Part shown: one piece after another, positions 51,286 to 63,746 of the stretch | Position numbering within the stretch: position 1 is the stretch's first letter | How the letters are laid out: each line of letters begins with the position of its first letter | From: Eublepharis macularius | Lineage: Eukaryota; Chordata; Lepidosauria; Squamata; Eublepharidae | Direction: 5' to 3' | Assembly (NCBI RefSeq): GCF_028583425.1 | Contig: NC_072806.1 | Location: 32,782,001 to 32,846,000, forward strand | DNA length: 64,000 nt | Translations under genes and position numbers: made by a program | Notes under the pieces: generated by a model | What the model saw: only the letters and a program-made list of their open reading frames with translations | What the model was told of the DNA's origin: nothing | The model's database searches: none

Positions 51286-54200
51286 CAAAACCAATGGCAA
51301 ATCATTTCCAAACTTGCTTGGGCAGTGGAAGATGAGATGACAGACCTTCACCGGCAGACCCCTCCCATCAGGGTGAAACAGGAGGGCTCTTGTGGCTTCT
51401 TTCTCGGAGTAGCAGTGTCGAAGCCAGTCATGGCACAGAGTTGACTGGGAAAGAGAAGCAAAACCCCATGGATCTTCTTCTTTTCTTTTTTCCTTCTCTG
51501 AATCAGTGGTGCATAAAAAGAGAGGACCTTGAGCAAAATGGTATTGTAAAGCTGTAGGTGCAGCAGTTCAGAGATCTGCAGTCTTTCAAGGGTGATAGCT
51601 TGCAGCTGACAGTGTTGAGGGTAGGACGTTGCTGTGGCATCGTCCTGTCAAAGGGGTAGCCCAGTTATTATGGGCAAGCACACACAACGCCGCCTCTGGT
51701 ACTTGCCTCTGAGGATTGATTTGCATGTGGGCTTCCTGCAGTGGTGTGGAATTGAAGATCCAGGATAAATTCAACCATTGGTATTCCACGTGCAAAAAAC
51801 AATCTAAATGAATCTTTTTATATAAAAGTATATTTTTCAAATAGATTTTTTTTCCTTTTTTCACATTGGCTCATTATGGAAAATATCCCAACCTTGGAAA
51901 ACGCAGAATTATTGGTTCGATGCACAAAACAGACTTAAATTTGTTTTGCTACTGTAACAATGAAGTGGCTTTTTTTTTAAAAAAAAGCACTGTTAATTAT
52001 GTTGTTGGGATTTGGGGGGGGGAGTTAACTTGCCTACCCCTTGCTACAAGAAACGGGATCAGGTCATTGTCTATGCTAAAACCTAAGCTGACGTGGAAGC
52101 CATGCGCTCCAGTCTAATACCTCTGGTGTTCATGTGGTATTCCTTATAAGCAGGAGTCCCCCTCTGCTGACACAGAGCTCTGTGCATACATCAAGAGTCC
52201 CTTGGAGCTTTTGATTGCTGTGAGCTTTTATCGTACCGTCATGAAATTCATCATCCTAAGCAGAAACTTCGCTGGTAAAACCTCTCAACGTTATGCTGGT
52301 TAATAATTTTCTCAAGATTCCAGAACATACTTAGATTTATTAAGCCATTGGGGGAAAAGATGTAAACACATTGGAAAGGGGGAGGAGCATGAACATCACA
52401 GTGTATCGATTTAGTAAGAAACAATTATGGTAGTCTCATAAGTAAGTGGCAACGCTTGGAGAGATGGTTTATTTACCACGTCTCTGCTCCATTGTGCATC
52501 TCCATGATAAATTAACAATAACTGTTTTTCTGCGGTGGGGCTATCCATCTGCTGATTGTATTTGAAAACTAAACAAGTATTAAGATGGCCTTCAATGAAT
52601 GTCTTCCAGAGAACTTTTTGCAACTTTAATTTTAGGAAACAGTCAAAAGATTTACTATTTATGTTTCTGCGATTGTTGTTGGAAAACAAAAAACAATGTG
52701 TACACGTGACTTTACAGGTACAAAGAATTAAATAAAGGTATCTTTACCTTATCTTAAAATACTTCCTGCCTTAAAGAATTTCCGTGGATGTAGCTGGTGA
52801 AAGGAGTTAAGAGTCTTCAGAGCTTTATGCTAGGGCAGCGTGAGTGTGGGGGGGCCTTTGAGTAATTGTGCAGCTGCATAAACTCCCTGGTGCTGCTTCG
52901 TCCTCCTTGCTAGGTTCTTCTGTCTGTGCACGTTCTACTATTGTAGGGATAATTTGTTTTTCTTCCTCCTGAGCCATAGGATCCAAGCCATAACTCTTCT
53001 TAAAAACAAAAATGGTCGTTAGAGGCTTCATGCCACAAAGTAGCATGCAGTGAAATACTACAGATGCGAAACTTTGTTGTATCACCTAGGAACATGTTAT
53101 TTTTGTTCTTCCATGCAGTGAAATCTTAAGTTGGCGTTTTGGTAAAAGCGGTTGCGGCAAAATCCCATCGAGAGCAACCGCCAAGGGGCTGAATTGCGAC
53201 AAATCCCCGTGGTTTCAGTGGGCTTTATCTCCAAATAAAGCGGCCTTTGCAGTGTAGGGACTGCTTTCCCTCATGGCACAGAAGTCACGCCACCCCAGTA
53301 ATGCTCGTATGTCTGAATCATATGGGAGAGGGGAATTGTATTGGCGTTGTGCTCACTAGAGCGGCTCCTCCACGACCTTGAGAGGCTACTGCTGCTGGCA
53401 GAAGTGGAATGATCAGATTTTGACATAACGGGAGATACTGGAATTGTGAGCGATCTTGCAGTGGGGCAATCCCAAATCTCTCAGGAAGGCTTACATTGAT
53501 CCTGAGGCCTGATTCAGACAGGTAGTAGCAGTTTTTTCATGGTGTGTGTGTGAGAGAGCTCCTTGTCGGGTCTATATGCGCACTAGCCTAATGGCTGCAA
53601 CTCCTCCTCCTCTCTGAGGAAGAATCACCTGAATTGCAGGAGCATTTGCATCCCGTACGACATTCTCGGGGAAGGGGTACACAGATTTCCTGCCCGCATC
53701 TCGCCCACACCTGGGTCATGGCTGGATAGTGTGTGGTTGAATGTGTCTCTCTCGCTAGTGTTTTGGGGCTTGCTGGCTTTTCAATCTCAGTTCCTCAAAG
53801 CAGGGTAGCCTGAAAGGTGCTTTGACTCTAGCCGTCAGAAGACATGGCACAGATATTTTCCCCTCTTCGGCATTTTAATACACTCGGAAGTGGCAGTTGC
53901 CTTCAGCTTAACCCTCATAGAAGCAGTGTAGTCGTGACGGCTGGTGCTTCCATAACGGTGAGATCCCTGAATCTGATAAGGCCCTCTGCTGCCGAAGACT
54001 CCGCGAGTTTGTGGTTGTGGAGAAACGGTACTTATTCTGTCCTGGCTGAGTAGAATTTTTCCAGAGGGACTGGCTGTATATAATATAGCTGGCAGAAAAT
54101 GTGGCCATGTGTGGTAGTTTGAATTCACTGCTGTATCCAGTTTGACCGTTTCAATATATGTTAGTTTCATGTTATAGTTTCATCCTCTTAGCTGTGAATC

Positions 54201-54586
54201 CTTTTTTGAAAATGCAACTCGGGATGGCAAGCACACACTATGCAATATGGGTTATCCTGTATTTATTTGTATAAAAGAAAAATATTCAAAACCATGATTT
54301 TTGTGTATATAACTATTAGTTGACAATATGTACTAGCTACCGAATTTCAAAAGGAGTGGAGTCCTCTCTTGCACAGCTATATCAGAATGCTAGCCTATGG
54401 AATACAACAGATACTGGACAACTGAAGTGCTTTCTTTGAAAAAAAAAAGTCTTAATTTTCCTGGGGGGGGGCGGGGTATAGCGATTTAAGATTTATTTTG
54501 TACAAGCTGTGCTTTTTAAATTATAATCTTGGGATTTTTGCTATAATTTGATTTTTATAGATTTTTGTACTGTAATATTAAATAAA
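51286..54586 (+). other. RPS6KB1: RPS6KB1 3'UTR (extent inferred)
   Basis: No coding sequence or clear repeat follows the stop codon. AATAAA signals occur at 52731-52736 and 54581-54586, so short and long 3'UTR forms are both possible. Reading frames on the minus strand here have no domain. Confidence 0.5.
54581..54586 (+). terminator. RPS6KB1: Candidate distal poly(A) signal of RPS6KB1
   Basis: AATAAA in a T-rich, then A-rich context ('gtaatattaaataaaataac'). The proximal alternative is at 52731-52736. Use of either is not shown. Confidence 0.4.
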
Positions 54587-57074
54587 ATAACCGGGAGTAA
54601 TACTTGCTAAAGCTAACCACATATTAAGTATTAAAACTTGATTAACTTGAATCCTGTTTTATATAGCCAGTTCCATAATGTTGAAAGTAGTCATAATTCT
54701 GCAGTTCACTTTGAGGAGTGAGGAAGTACATAGATCAGCTGGGCTGGGATCTTTCCCACCCTTTGACATAGACGCGGGGTAGGGTTGGGAGGTGCTCAAT
54801 CACCCTCTGTAGAACAACTGATGCCGTTGATCTTACTGAACTATGTTGGGCAAATTCCTCTCTAGGCTATCTTTATGTGCCATCTGAAGGCCTGGTCCTC
54901 ACATGCAAAATGAGGTGATAGAATAGATTCCAGCTTTGGATTTGGAATGGATTCCAGCTTTGAATGACCCCTCGCTGAAAGAAACGGCAGCCCAGTGCAC
55001 AGTAGGGTGAATGGTTCTACCCTTGCCTGCCAGCAGTTGCGGAACTGGGAGCAGAAGAGCATTCCAAAAATATGATCCACCGCTTGTAGTCTGAAGAGGT
55101 GCAGTCCATTCTACCATCTCATTTCCCTGCATGTGTGAACCAGGCCCAACCTACTAGACTTCATTGGGGTATTACTACTTGTCACAAACTCTCCATTTTT
55201 AACAGAGTTTGTGGTGAACAAGTTCGTGTCTATAGTGTCAGGTGGGCTAAACCAGGCCAGAGGGGCTATCCCCCTCCCACCTATTCTACCTTCCACTCTC
55301 CTAACAGTCGTACGTCTTCATGAAATGGAGGTTGCAAAGATATAGTGGAGGAACAGCAGAAGCAGTGGCTGAAGATCTGTGGAGTCACCTTTGTGGGGAT
55401 GAGGGGGTGGCATTTTGTAGTGGCCTGTGGGCTGGTTTCATATACTCGCCTGGCCAGGAATCCTGTTGGCACCCTGAAGCAAACTTGTGCATCTCATTAT
55501 TGTGAGTTTATGGTTATATATTTGCTTTTATCTTTTGGGAGCTGTTTTGGGTATGTTTATCATGGGAAAGTGGCGTAACATGATCTCGATTCTTTCCTTC
55601 ACATGTGAGGTGCTGTGGGTACTATAGACCATCAACAGGGGGTGGGTTTGGGAAGGATGGCTAGGACCATTGTTTGGGCTTACATATGAGTGGGTTCTGT
55701 TTTTCCCAGAGGTCTGTCTGATGTTCTGGCTGCGGACATCGGGGAGAGCAAACTGCTCTGAATCTGAGCCAGCTGTCATGATGACCTTGTCCTTGGTGAC
55801 AATCCCAAGCATCCATTCACTCAAGGGGAACCTCCCTTTGGAAGCCCCATTGAAAAGAATGGAAGTTGGGCTTTTGTGGTGCTCATGAGTGATCATCTGT
55901 GAACTTGTATTAAAACCAGCATACGCACCTTCTTCTTTAGTGTACATTCAGGGGTAAGCAGGGAAAACACGGGTTTGGGTTTCATCTCAAGCCTATACTT
56001 TATCGTGAACAGTGCAAGTATCTTTGGAAAATAACACTTCTGCATCAGTGTCTGATCGTTTGGGGAAGGGTAAAAGGGAGGGGGCTGGAAAAGGGGGTGT
56101 GAATGCATGGGAGGTTCTCATCTGTACCTTTTTTTAAAAAGGAAGTGTTCCTTCTGCCAGACTTGAGCTGGTTTTTGTAACCATCTGTAAGAATTGCTCT
56201 ACAGCTGCCTTATTGGGAATGGTATTGAGGGCAAATTGCCCTTTTCTGCATTTCATTCTGTACTATTTACTGTAATGAAATATACTTGATTTCAGAACGA
56301 ATGGATGTAAATAGCAATTAAATGCAACTTTGAACAAATTTTATGGAGAGTGACTTTTTTTCCCTACCTTTATGCTTGTGCGTCCCAAGCTGACCTTCCA
56401 TATGAGTCTTTGTGGGCTCGGGGGCAACTTTTGGGACCTCTTAAACGAAACCTGTATTAAAAATTACTGCTTTTTTGGTGCAACTTGTTTCCTTGGCATT
56501 AGTACACTGCTTGTTGTACTGCACTTCTAAGGAAGCTTGTTTTTAACGTGGCAGTGAAAAGAGGAAGTAGAGGGGTTGGCACCTCCACTTAAAATAGGCT
56601 GCAGGTAAAAAGGGCTGTGAAAGACCTTTGCTTGACCCCCCCTCCTCCCCTAGCAACAGCAACATCAAGTGGGAAGGGTGTAGGCAAGATGGAGCAACAA
56701 CCATCTGACTTCATTTTCAGGCAGGTCTGTACAGTGCCTGCTGCAGCTCACTTAAAATAGTTCTCTCGAGCATGAAGATTTGGAGGTGCAACTCCGGTGC
56801 TCGCAGATGTGACAGTTACAAGCAGACCATGGAGTAGCACTACTAAGGCTGCAAAACTGTGTATTTGCAAATGCCATATGCTTGCTTTTGTGTCCAAGGC
56901 ACATGCCTTGAACATAATGTTCTGCATATACAGTTTGCAGTAGCACCTTGTGTGTTTATCACGGCTGACCGGCAAATTTATCAGTCATGCTAAAGGTACG
57001 TTGAAGTTTCCTGTGGTTGGAAAATGGACACAATACACAGGTAAGAGGAAATGTTCCATAAATTTAAAACTACA
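54587..57074. other. Convergent intergenic DNA between RPS6KB1 and RNFT1
   Basis: No recognised coding region or repeat. Either 3'UTR might extend into it. Confidence 0.4.
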
Positions 57075-57080
57075 TTTATT
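57075..57080 (-). terminator. RNFT1: Candidate poly(A) signal of RNFT1
   Basis: AATAAA on the minus strand, about 550 bases beyond the RNFT1 stop codon. Confidence 0.4.
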
Positions 57081-57632
57081 TTTGCCAACCTTCAGGTCTG
57101 TTACAACTTTTTTTTTAAAAAAGTATTACAACTTAGATATATTTCCCTGTTTTTCACTTTGCTCCTTGTTAAAATATAGCATTGCATAGTTCTTTTAAAA
57201 TAGACTTTAGGGGAAAATACCCATGTTTACATAATTGAAGTAACTTGGCAGTAAAAGTAGAAAGGGGGGAAGGTGCATGAGTAGGAAGCAACTTTGAATC
57301 CTGCAAAATGCTGCTGAATCCCATTACAATGGACATGAATGGGATTCTTAATACCTTCAGGACAATAATCAGGGTATCCTGTTGCTGCTCTAGAAGCCAG
57401 CCAGCTCTTGAGCATAAAATGCTGACTTGAATCAGTTGCAGTAGAACATGTGTTGCTGAAGACTTGATGCACGCAAATTGATTAGCTGAAGACCAGAAAA
57501 TGTCAGACAGCTATGATAAAACCAGATCAGAGAAACATTCTGGAGGGCACAGCGTCGAATACTCACTCCACCTTAAACCGCAAGCCCAGAATTCAAGTAA
57601 GTTGAAGCCATAAAGCAAGAAGCTGAGTGCTT

Positions 57633-57767
57633 TTAATAGATCTGTAATTGCACAGAAGTTGCTCCATCTTTCCACTTGTTAATGTGATCCGAGATGATTG
57701 TTCTACACAAGGGGCAGCTTTTCTCTCTGTTGAACCACAGAGCTATGCATTCTTCACAAAATATGTG
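57633..57767 (-). CDS. RNFT1: RNFT1 last coding exon, second half of RING
   Basis: Encodes HIFCEECIALWFNREKSCPL then CRTIISDHINKWKDG and ends LQIY, TAA. It supplies His, Cys, Cys, Cys and Cys zinc ligands of the RING. The acceptor is 'gttgcag'. Confidence 0.98.
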   Translation of the reverse strand, partial: HIFCEECIALWFNREKSCPLCRTIISDHINKWKDGATSVQLQIY

Positions 57768-60700
57768 CTGCAACAAAAAGAACCAATTTTTCATTAGAGC
57801 ATAGAAAATGTGGTCTGAATATATGTTGCTTAGTTTAAATCTGTGCCTCTAATCAAACTGGTGAAGCGCCACCATTCTCTAAACTCCGTTTCAGCCCTCC
57901 TTTTCCCCACTGACCTGCCTGCCAAAGGATTCACTCAATTACAGAAGATTCTGGGGCTGCTGCCCCACCTGCCCAAAGTGCCCAGCCAAAAACAGGCCTA
58001 CCTCTTTTCCATGACTGCAGTGCGAAAGGTGTGCAGTTAGGAAAACAAGTTATTTGTCAGGGAAGATTATATCCCTCCTTGCTCTAAAACTACTCAATGT
58101 GACTTAAAGATGGAATTAATACCTGACAATTGGAATATTTAAACAACAACGTTAAATTCTGAAGAGGATAAAAAGGCTGATTGTCAGAACTGGAATGGGA
58201 AGAGGAGGAAGAAATGACTAGGCACGTGAGCCATGTTTCTTTTCACTCTGGTGAAAAATCTTTTATTTTGCTTCATTTACACCCTACCTTTCTCCCCAGT
58301 TTTCTCCTACACTTCATCCTCACAACCACCCGGTGAGGTAGGTTAGATTGTGCATCTGTCCCAAGGAGGAGTAGAGATTCAAAAATGGATCCCCCCGTTG
58401 CTAGTCCAACACTTTAATCACTCTACCAGCAAGCGTAGCAGGTTAGAATTTCATCAGGTAGCAAAATTTACAGACCTAATAACTCCCAAAGGATACAGTA
58501 CACTCCTGAAAGTGGCGTTCTCCCCCCTCACCATGACTCAGCCCATGAGAAGGAAACATCATCCTTGCAGTGACTGCCCAACTTGCCTTGCAGATCCAGG
58601 AACTGGCCAGAGCCTGGATGTGAGACTACCTGGGAGCTCTAGGTAAGCAGTCTTTATGTCCATGAGGTGGGATACGAATACAATTAAAACAGTAATACAT
58701 TTGCACGAGTCTAACCTGTGAAGAAAGTGGGAGAGTAACCCTCATCACAGTTCCCTCTGTCTACTAGTCATGGTAAGCCCGAACTTCCTGTCTGTCCAAT
58801 ACAACCACAGTCTTGAGTGTGCAGCATGTTTAAAGCATCTCCAGTGCTAGAGATGAAAAACTGCAATAATATCTGCAGGGCTTATGAGCCTGCTCCCTTG
58901 AAATAATTCGTTCCTTTGCCAACTTCAACTGTTTAACATCAACGCCCTATGGATGGTTCCCCATATTGGAGTCCATTTCTGAACTGGCAGAAGATTACTG
59001 AGCATTACCTGGCAGATGAGAAGAATGGGCTTCTGGAACTCAGCTTGGCAGATAGAGCAAATGTCATCCGTGTCAGCACACTGCCTCTTGCTGGCAGCCA
59101 CACCATAGCTCTGCAAAATGGCAAAAGGGAGACATTAAGGAGGATGCTATCAAAAATACTTCGTGGGAACTGGAGAAAGATGAACGGAAGTCCGTATTAG
59201 CACAACTTAGGTTAGACACATTTTGTTTTGGCCACTGCGAACTTGGAGAGGTGGAGGTGTGAGAGATTAACTGGCAGCAGCAATAGCAACAGCATTATTG
59301 CTACAAACAGCCCTGTGGGGTGGATGATATTAGCCTAGAACAAGCCTGACATTTGAACTTCTCCCACCTTCACCAGTACACTACACTAGCTCTCAAAGGA
59401 CTGAGCCATTTTTCAATGGAGGGTGCAGGTTGCTCAGCGCTACTTCAAAGTGCTGAACAGCAGCAGATCCTGTCTCACTTTGCTGATTTCCCCACTACTA
59501 TGAAGCCAAACATCAGTCTTGCTTTTTGCGAAGACTTCCCATTTTGGACAACCCATTCCTTTGCTCAGGAGGACTTAAAGCCCCATGTGTGCCTGAATAT
59601 TGACTGTTACCTTTCCTTTCTGACCAATTCTTATTTGGGAAGTCTCAGGATGCAAGTTGCTCTCCCCTTTGTGCTCACACATTGGTAGTGTGCACCGCCA
59701 CCCAGGTCTCCGTGTACTTGGGATACAGAATTAACTAAATGTGGCACAGCTAATCACAGGAGGTCTTAGTTGTTGTCGCTCAGAGCTCAGTCACTGGGCG
59801 CTATTCCCATGGTTGCAGTGTTGGATGTGGGAAGGGGTACAATGGAGTATTTAAGATTCTTTTCTTCTTAGTTCCCCAGAAGTCTTTAAACACAACACAG
59901 CAAGCCACACATGACTAGGGCTGTGCGCTTCGGTATTCACTTTGGGTAAAAATACCCGAAGCGGAGCTGATCCAGAAAGATTCTGGATATCCGAATCGAT
60001 TCGGAAATCCCGAATCAAAGCTTTCTGAAACTTTCGGAAAGCTTTGGGGCTGAGTTTAAAAGGCCCAGCCGCTGCTTGCAAGCAGCGGTGGGGCCCTTTA
60101 AACATCATCCCACCCCCACCCCCACCTAACCTTGTTGGTGGCAGCCACCGCCACCGCCTGAACCTGTGGGGTGTTGGGGAAGGCTGGAGTTGCCTCCTCC
60201 AGCCCTTCCTGCCCCTCAAATGGCAGCGGTGCGCCGGCATCGCAGCAGCCATTTGAGGGGAAAGAAGGGCTGGAGGAGGCAGCTCCAGCCTTCCCCAACG
60301 CCCCGGAGGCTCAGGTGGTGGCGCGGCGGCAGCATGAGGCTGCGATGGCCTGGACTGACCAGGCCATCGCAGCAGCCTTGTGCCGCCACCATTGCCACAG
60401 CAGCAGCAGCATGAGGCTGCTGCAACGGCCTGGAGCCTCCAGGCCATCGCAGCCTTGTGCCGCTGCCACGGCGGCAGCAGCAGCGGCCCACAACACAGCT
60501 GACCCTCTCGCCAGGTAAGGTAAGTGGGTGGAGGGTGGAAGGGTTGCCCCGGGGGGTAGAGGGTAGGAGTGGGGGAGTTGCCCCCCTCGCTTCAGTATGC
60601 TCCGAATATTTACGGAGCATACCGAAGAGAGTAAAGTACCTTAATTCTGCTTCAGAATTAAGCTATTTCCGAAATTTTTCCCCGCTTTGGGTAAACCCGG

Positions 60701-63095
60701 AAACCCAAATCAACCCCCTCCTGCACACGCCTACACATGACCTGTAGGGCTTCCCAAACTCTTGCAAGCTAAGGAGGGAAGGAGTGCTACCTGGGTGGGG
60801 GCAGGCTTCAGATGGCAATCTTTGTTGAGCCACTGCAGACTCTCCCTCTTGGATCCCACAACCATACCTACATCAACTGCTCTCTGAAAATGCAGCTTTG
60901 AATAAAAGATTGTTTTCTAAAGCTGCAAATTCATGCTAAATGGATGATGGCAACTGTCCCCTTCTTCTGCCTTGGGTTCTAGAATCTGTTTTCTCATACT
61001 CACCGGCTGAGAATAAAACATCCTCAAAACTCGTCTGAAGTGTTTCAGGTGTGCAAAAAAGCTCAAAAGCTGAAAAGTAAAAAAAAAAAGGGGGGGGGAC
61101 AATAACACTTATTTTAGGGTTTTGTTAGAAAAAATATTTTTGAATCTTGCCGTCTTTCCAATTAAAGGGGCAATTTATACTGATTTTTAAAGATTACAAT
61201 GACTGGGTTCACATTGGTATTTTCTGGCACATTAGGGCTGATTTGAAGGGTTTGTGTTTTCGCTTTGTCCTTCAGCTCTCTCTAGAGCCTGTAGAGATCC
61301 CTTCATTAGACTAGAGTGCCTGGCACCGGGATAAAGATGCAGGTCAGTGGAGGAGTGCCTGCTTTGCAGGTTGGGTCTCTGGCGTCTTCAATGAAAAGGG
61401 TCTTGAGCAGCCAGTGCCAGGAAAGGAAACCACCTCTTCCCTTTTTCACTAATGGAAAAGCTGGTTGGATCCAAACCAGAGTCAAAGCCTGTTTGATAAA
61501 TACGCGACTCAGTTTTTCCCAAGCTGCTTCAAGTTTTGGCTCTTGTTTTGCAGAGCTGCAAGAGTTGAAGTACCAGGGTGAGCAACATTTGGGCTGAATC
61601 CAGGAGAACACGAGAGACCATCTGAGAGCCTCCTCCGCCGTAAGGATGGCAGCAAAGGAGAAATGCTTCTCTGCAGCCACTGTGTCTGAATAGTCTCATT
61701 TGGTGACACTGTTTAGTATGAGAAGAGGCATGTCACATCTGGATGGAACTCCTGATGTTTACCCATGGCCACCCTGCTAGGCTCTTTGTAAATAAAATTG
61801 CTCACTTCAGCTCTGACTCCGTGTTACCAACAATAACAATGGATATTCCCAAGTTTCTGCTTGTCAGAGTCATCAAGATACTTTTTGATTATTTTATGAT
61901 GTTTCTTGGGGAATTGTGGCGTACAGCCTGCTCCCCCTATATTCATGTTCTGCCCACGCTGCCTTTTACCAACAAGGCTGTTCAACTACCTGCAGACCAT
62001 TGCTGGAGAAAACAGGCCTCATCTTAATCACATGTACCTTGGTGACATCCATTGCTGTAATGTGCTCCTTGAAGACCGTTTGGAAATTTCAACTGGCCCA
62101 AAGCACAGAACTGAAGGTCTTGAGGCTTGCAGTAAACGTAACGCAAAGCCAGTGCTAGCTACGCTGCTTCCTGTTTCTCTACTCTCCACCCCACTGCCCT
62201 CAATGGCCCAGGCTGACCTGATCTTATCAGATCTCAAAAGCTAAGCGGGGCTGGCCCTGGTTGGTACTTGACCGAAAGTCCACCAAGCAAGTCCAAGGTT
62301 GCTGTGCAGAGGCAGGTAATGACACCACCTTTGCTTACCTCTTGCCTTGAAAACTCCAAGAGGAGTTCCCATAAGTTGGCTGCGATGTGGTGGCATTTTC
62401 CTCCATCTGATGTGCTGCTATTGACCTTTGAACCCCTAAACTGTGTAGGCTCCTGAGTACCTGAAGGTCTACCCTTATCAACTTGCACAGGCGTTGGAAT
62501 AATCAAATGGCACTGTCCTGCAGGGACCAGTAGGTGCCGAAGACAGGCCAGCCGGAACCTGCCAGAGGGCCTTTCAGCCACTGCCCCTGGCTTATGGAAC
62601 TGTTTACCTCGCTGGTGGGTGCTGTCCCTCCAAGCCTTCCAAAGGCTTTCAGAAAATTTGACTTAGATTAAGGACAGTGCATGGCTCTGTTATCCCTGTA
62701 AATGTATCTGGTTTTCATGTGTTTCACTGATTTTATGGATTATTATGGGTTTTGTACCTTGAGCATATGCCTAGAATGAGACGACGGTTTACAAAAATAC
62801 TTCAAAAGTATTGTTTTGTAGGCAGAAAAATTAAAATAATATGGAAGAAAATGCCACGAGGTCTGTTCGGTGTGCTGGTGCAGAAATTCAGCAGCAGACA
62901 ATTTCACAAGTTCTCGCACAAAGGACGAGAGTTTACCTTTAGGATAAGATAGAGCAGAGCCAGCAAGATCCCAAGACTCCATCCGAAGGCGCTTTCCTGC
63001 TCCCTCAAGCCAACAAAATAGCGGAACCAGACAGGTATAGGGACAATTCTACGGTAAAACTGGCAGATCTCTTCCAACAGCATATACCAGTAACC
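57633..63095 (-). CDS. RNFT1: RNFT1, last four coding exons (gene continues right)
   Basis: Exons on the minus strand are 63095-62937, 61069-61004, 59110-59009 and 57767-57633 (stop). All splices are GT-AG and the frame runs through 153 residues, equivalent to the C-terminal third of the 435-residue human protein. RNFT1 is a multi-pass membrane E3 ubiquitin ligase of the endoplasmic reticulum (family knowledge). Here we see the last membrane segment (WSLGILLALLYLILK), an amphipathic linker and the RING: CSIC, then C and HIFCEEC, then CPLC. It ends HINKWKDGATSVQLQIY. It is tail to tail with RPS6KB1, as in human. Confidence 0.97.
58260..58445 (-). repeat. CORE/MIR-like SINE, reversed
   Basis: 'tacaccctacctttctcccc', 'cctcacaaccacccggtgag', 'gattcaaaaatggatccccc' and 'gctagtccaacactttaatc' form the reversed SINE body and head. 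It lies in the last RNFT1 intron. Confidence 0.7.
59009..59110 (-). CDS. RNFT1: RNFT1 exon with first half of RING
   Basis: Encodes SYGVAASKRQCADTDDICSI then CQAEFQKPILLICQ. It supplies the first three Cys ligands of the RING. The acceptor is 'ttttgcag' and the donor GTAATG. Confidence 0.98.
59270..59400 (-). repeat. SINE remnant, reversed
   Basis: 'aacagccctgtggggtggat' followed by 'acatttgaacttctcccacc' and 'ccagtacactacactagc' fits the reversed SINE family, strongly decayed. Confidence 0.45.
59908..60741. mobile_element. hAT-like foldback element, GC-rich centre
   Basis: The element spans 59916-60733. Its ends are 'tagggctgtgcg' and 'cacacgccta', and it is flanked by a perfect 8-base duplication 'cacatgac' (59908-59915 and 60734-60741). 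The centre is built of imperfect inverted and tandem CAG/GCC-rich segments, which gives long chance frames on both strands. It lies in an RNFT1 intron, with no transposase. Confidence 0.8.
60742..61003. other. RNFT1 intron, unassigned part
   Basis: No repeat or gene recognised between the hAT element and the exon. Confidence 0.4.
61004..61069 (-). CDS. RNFT1: RNFT1 66-base exon
   Basis: Encodes LLSFFAHLKHFRRVLRMFYS plus QP, 22 residues aligned to human LLEFFGHLRTFRQVLRIFFT plus QP. The acceptor is 'tttcag' and the donor GTGAGT. Confidence 0.97.
61070..62194. other. RNFT1 intron, unassigned part
   Basis: An A-run and G-run sit just upstream of the 66-base exon on the plus strand (61080-61099). 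Nothing else was recognised. Confidence 0.4.
62195..62400 (+). repeat. 5S rRNA-derived SINE
   Basis: 'cagatctcaaaagctaagc' and 'ggccctggttggtacttg' are 5S-like. The body 'gcagaggcaggtaatg', 'cttgccttgaaaactcc' and 'cataagttggctgcgatg' matches the copy at 26695-26905. Confidence 0.8.
62401..62790 (+). mobile_element. L2/CR1-group LINE 3' fragment
   Basis: 'aaacctgccagagggcctt'-like text, 'tatggaactgtttacctcgc' and 'cttccaaaggctttcag' are the decayed LINE C-terminal region. 'tttatggattattatgggtt' followed by 'gagcatatgc' is a 3'UTR-like end. It lies in an RNFT1 intron. Confidence 0.5.
62937..63095 (-). CDS. RNFT1: RNFT1 exon with last membrane segment
   Basis: Encodes GYWYMLLEEICQFYRRIVPI then PVWFRYFVG, and ends WSLGILLALLYLILK. 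The acceptor is 'tctgtag' and the donor GTAAAC. Confidence 0.98.
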
Positions 63096-63738
63096 CTACA
63101 GAAGGAAAAAAATTCTCCCGGTTATGTGCTGAATTTTCCAGATGCGAAATTCCTCAACTACATAAAACCAGCTCACTTTCTCGAGCAATCTACTCTTTGT
63201 GTATTCTGAGTTCTCTGCTGTGACTTCATTGACTCCAAACTACAATCCCTTCATATTGACTTCCTGCCTCTGAAAGTAGCAATGATTTTTATTGTTTAAG
63301 TAGGACTAATTTTATCCACAAAATAATGTGTGATAATAATACACTATTGAAACGTTCAACGTTTCCAATGCTGTTATATTTAACTTTATATCTAAATGTG
63401 CTGCTAGTCCTACTGTCTCTTTACAAATAATAAATTTGTCTTGTAGTTTCAGCTTTAATTTTTTTCCTACCTCTTAGATGATGAAAACTAACAGTGCCAA
63501 GCCGTTACACAAGCACCTTAAACAGCCTTAAAGCACTTCTAAAATTTCATAAACATAACAAAAACTACAATTTTAAAATGTTAACTAAGTTATAAATGAT
63601 GTATTTAGAAGTTATAAATAATATATTTAGTGTCCAAGCAGCAAAATAAGTTTAGAATTGATAAGAAAGTATAGCAATTTTTCCCCAATCTTCCCCAAAC
63701 TCAATTTTTCCCCAATTTTTTGGAAATTTTACATGTCT
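63096..63738. other. RNFT1 intron, AT-rich, unassigned
   Basis: AT-rich intron sequence without a recognised repeat. Several short 'taagtta/ataaat' repetitions occur near 63580-63640. Confidence 0.4.
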
Positions 63739-63746
63739 GGTCCCCA

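Noticed and set aside
55528-55947. 139-codon minus-strand frame between RPS6KB1 and RNFT1
   Set aside because: No known domain and no splice signals or neighbours that support it.
60044-60518. Long open frames on both strands (up to 198 codons)
   Set aside because: They lie inside the GC-rich hAT-like foldback element, consist of low-complexity Ala/Pro/Arg text, and overlap one another on both strands.
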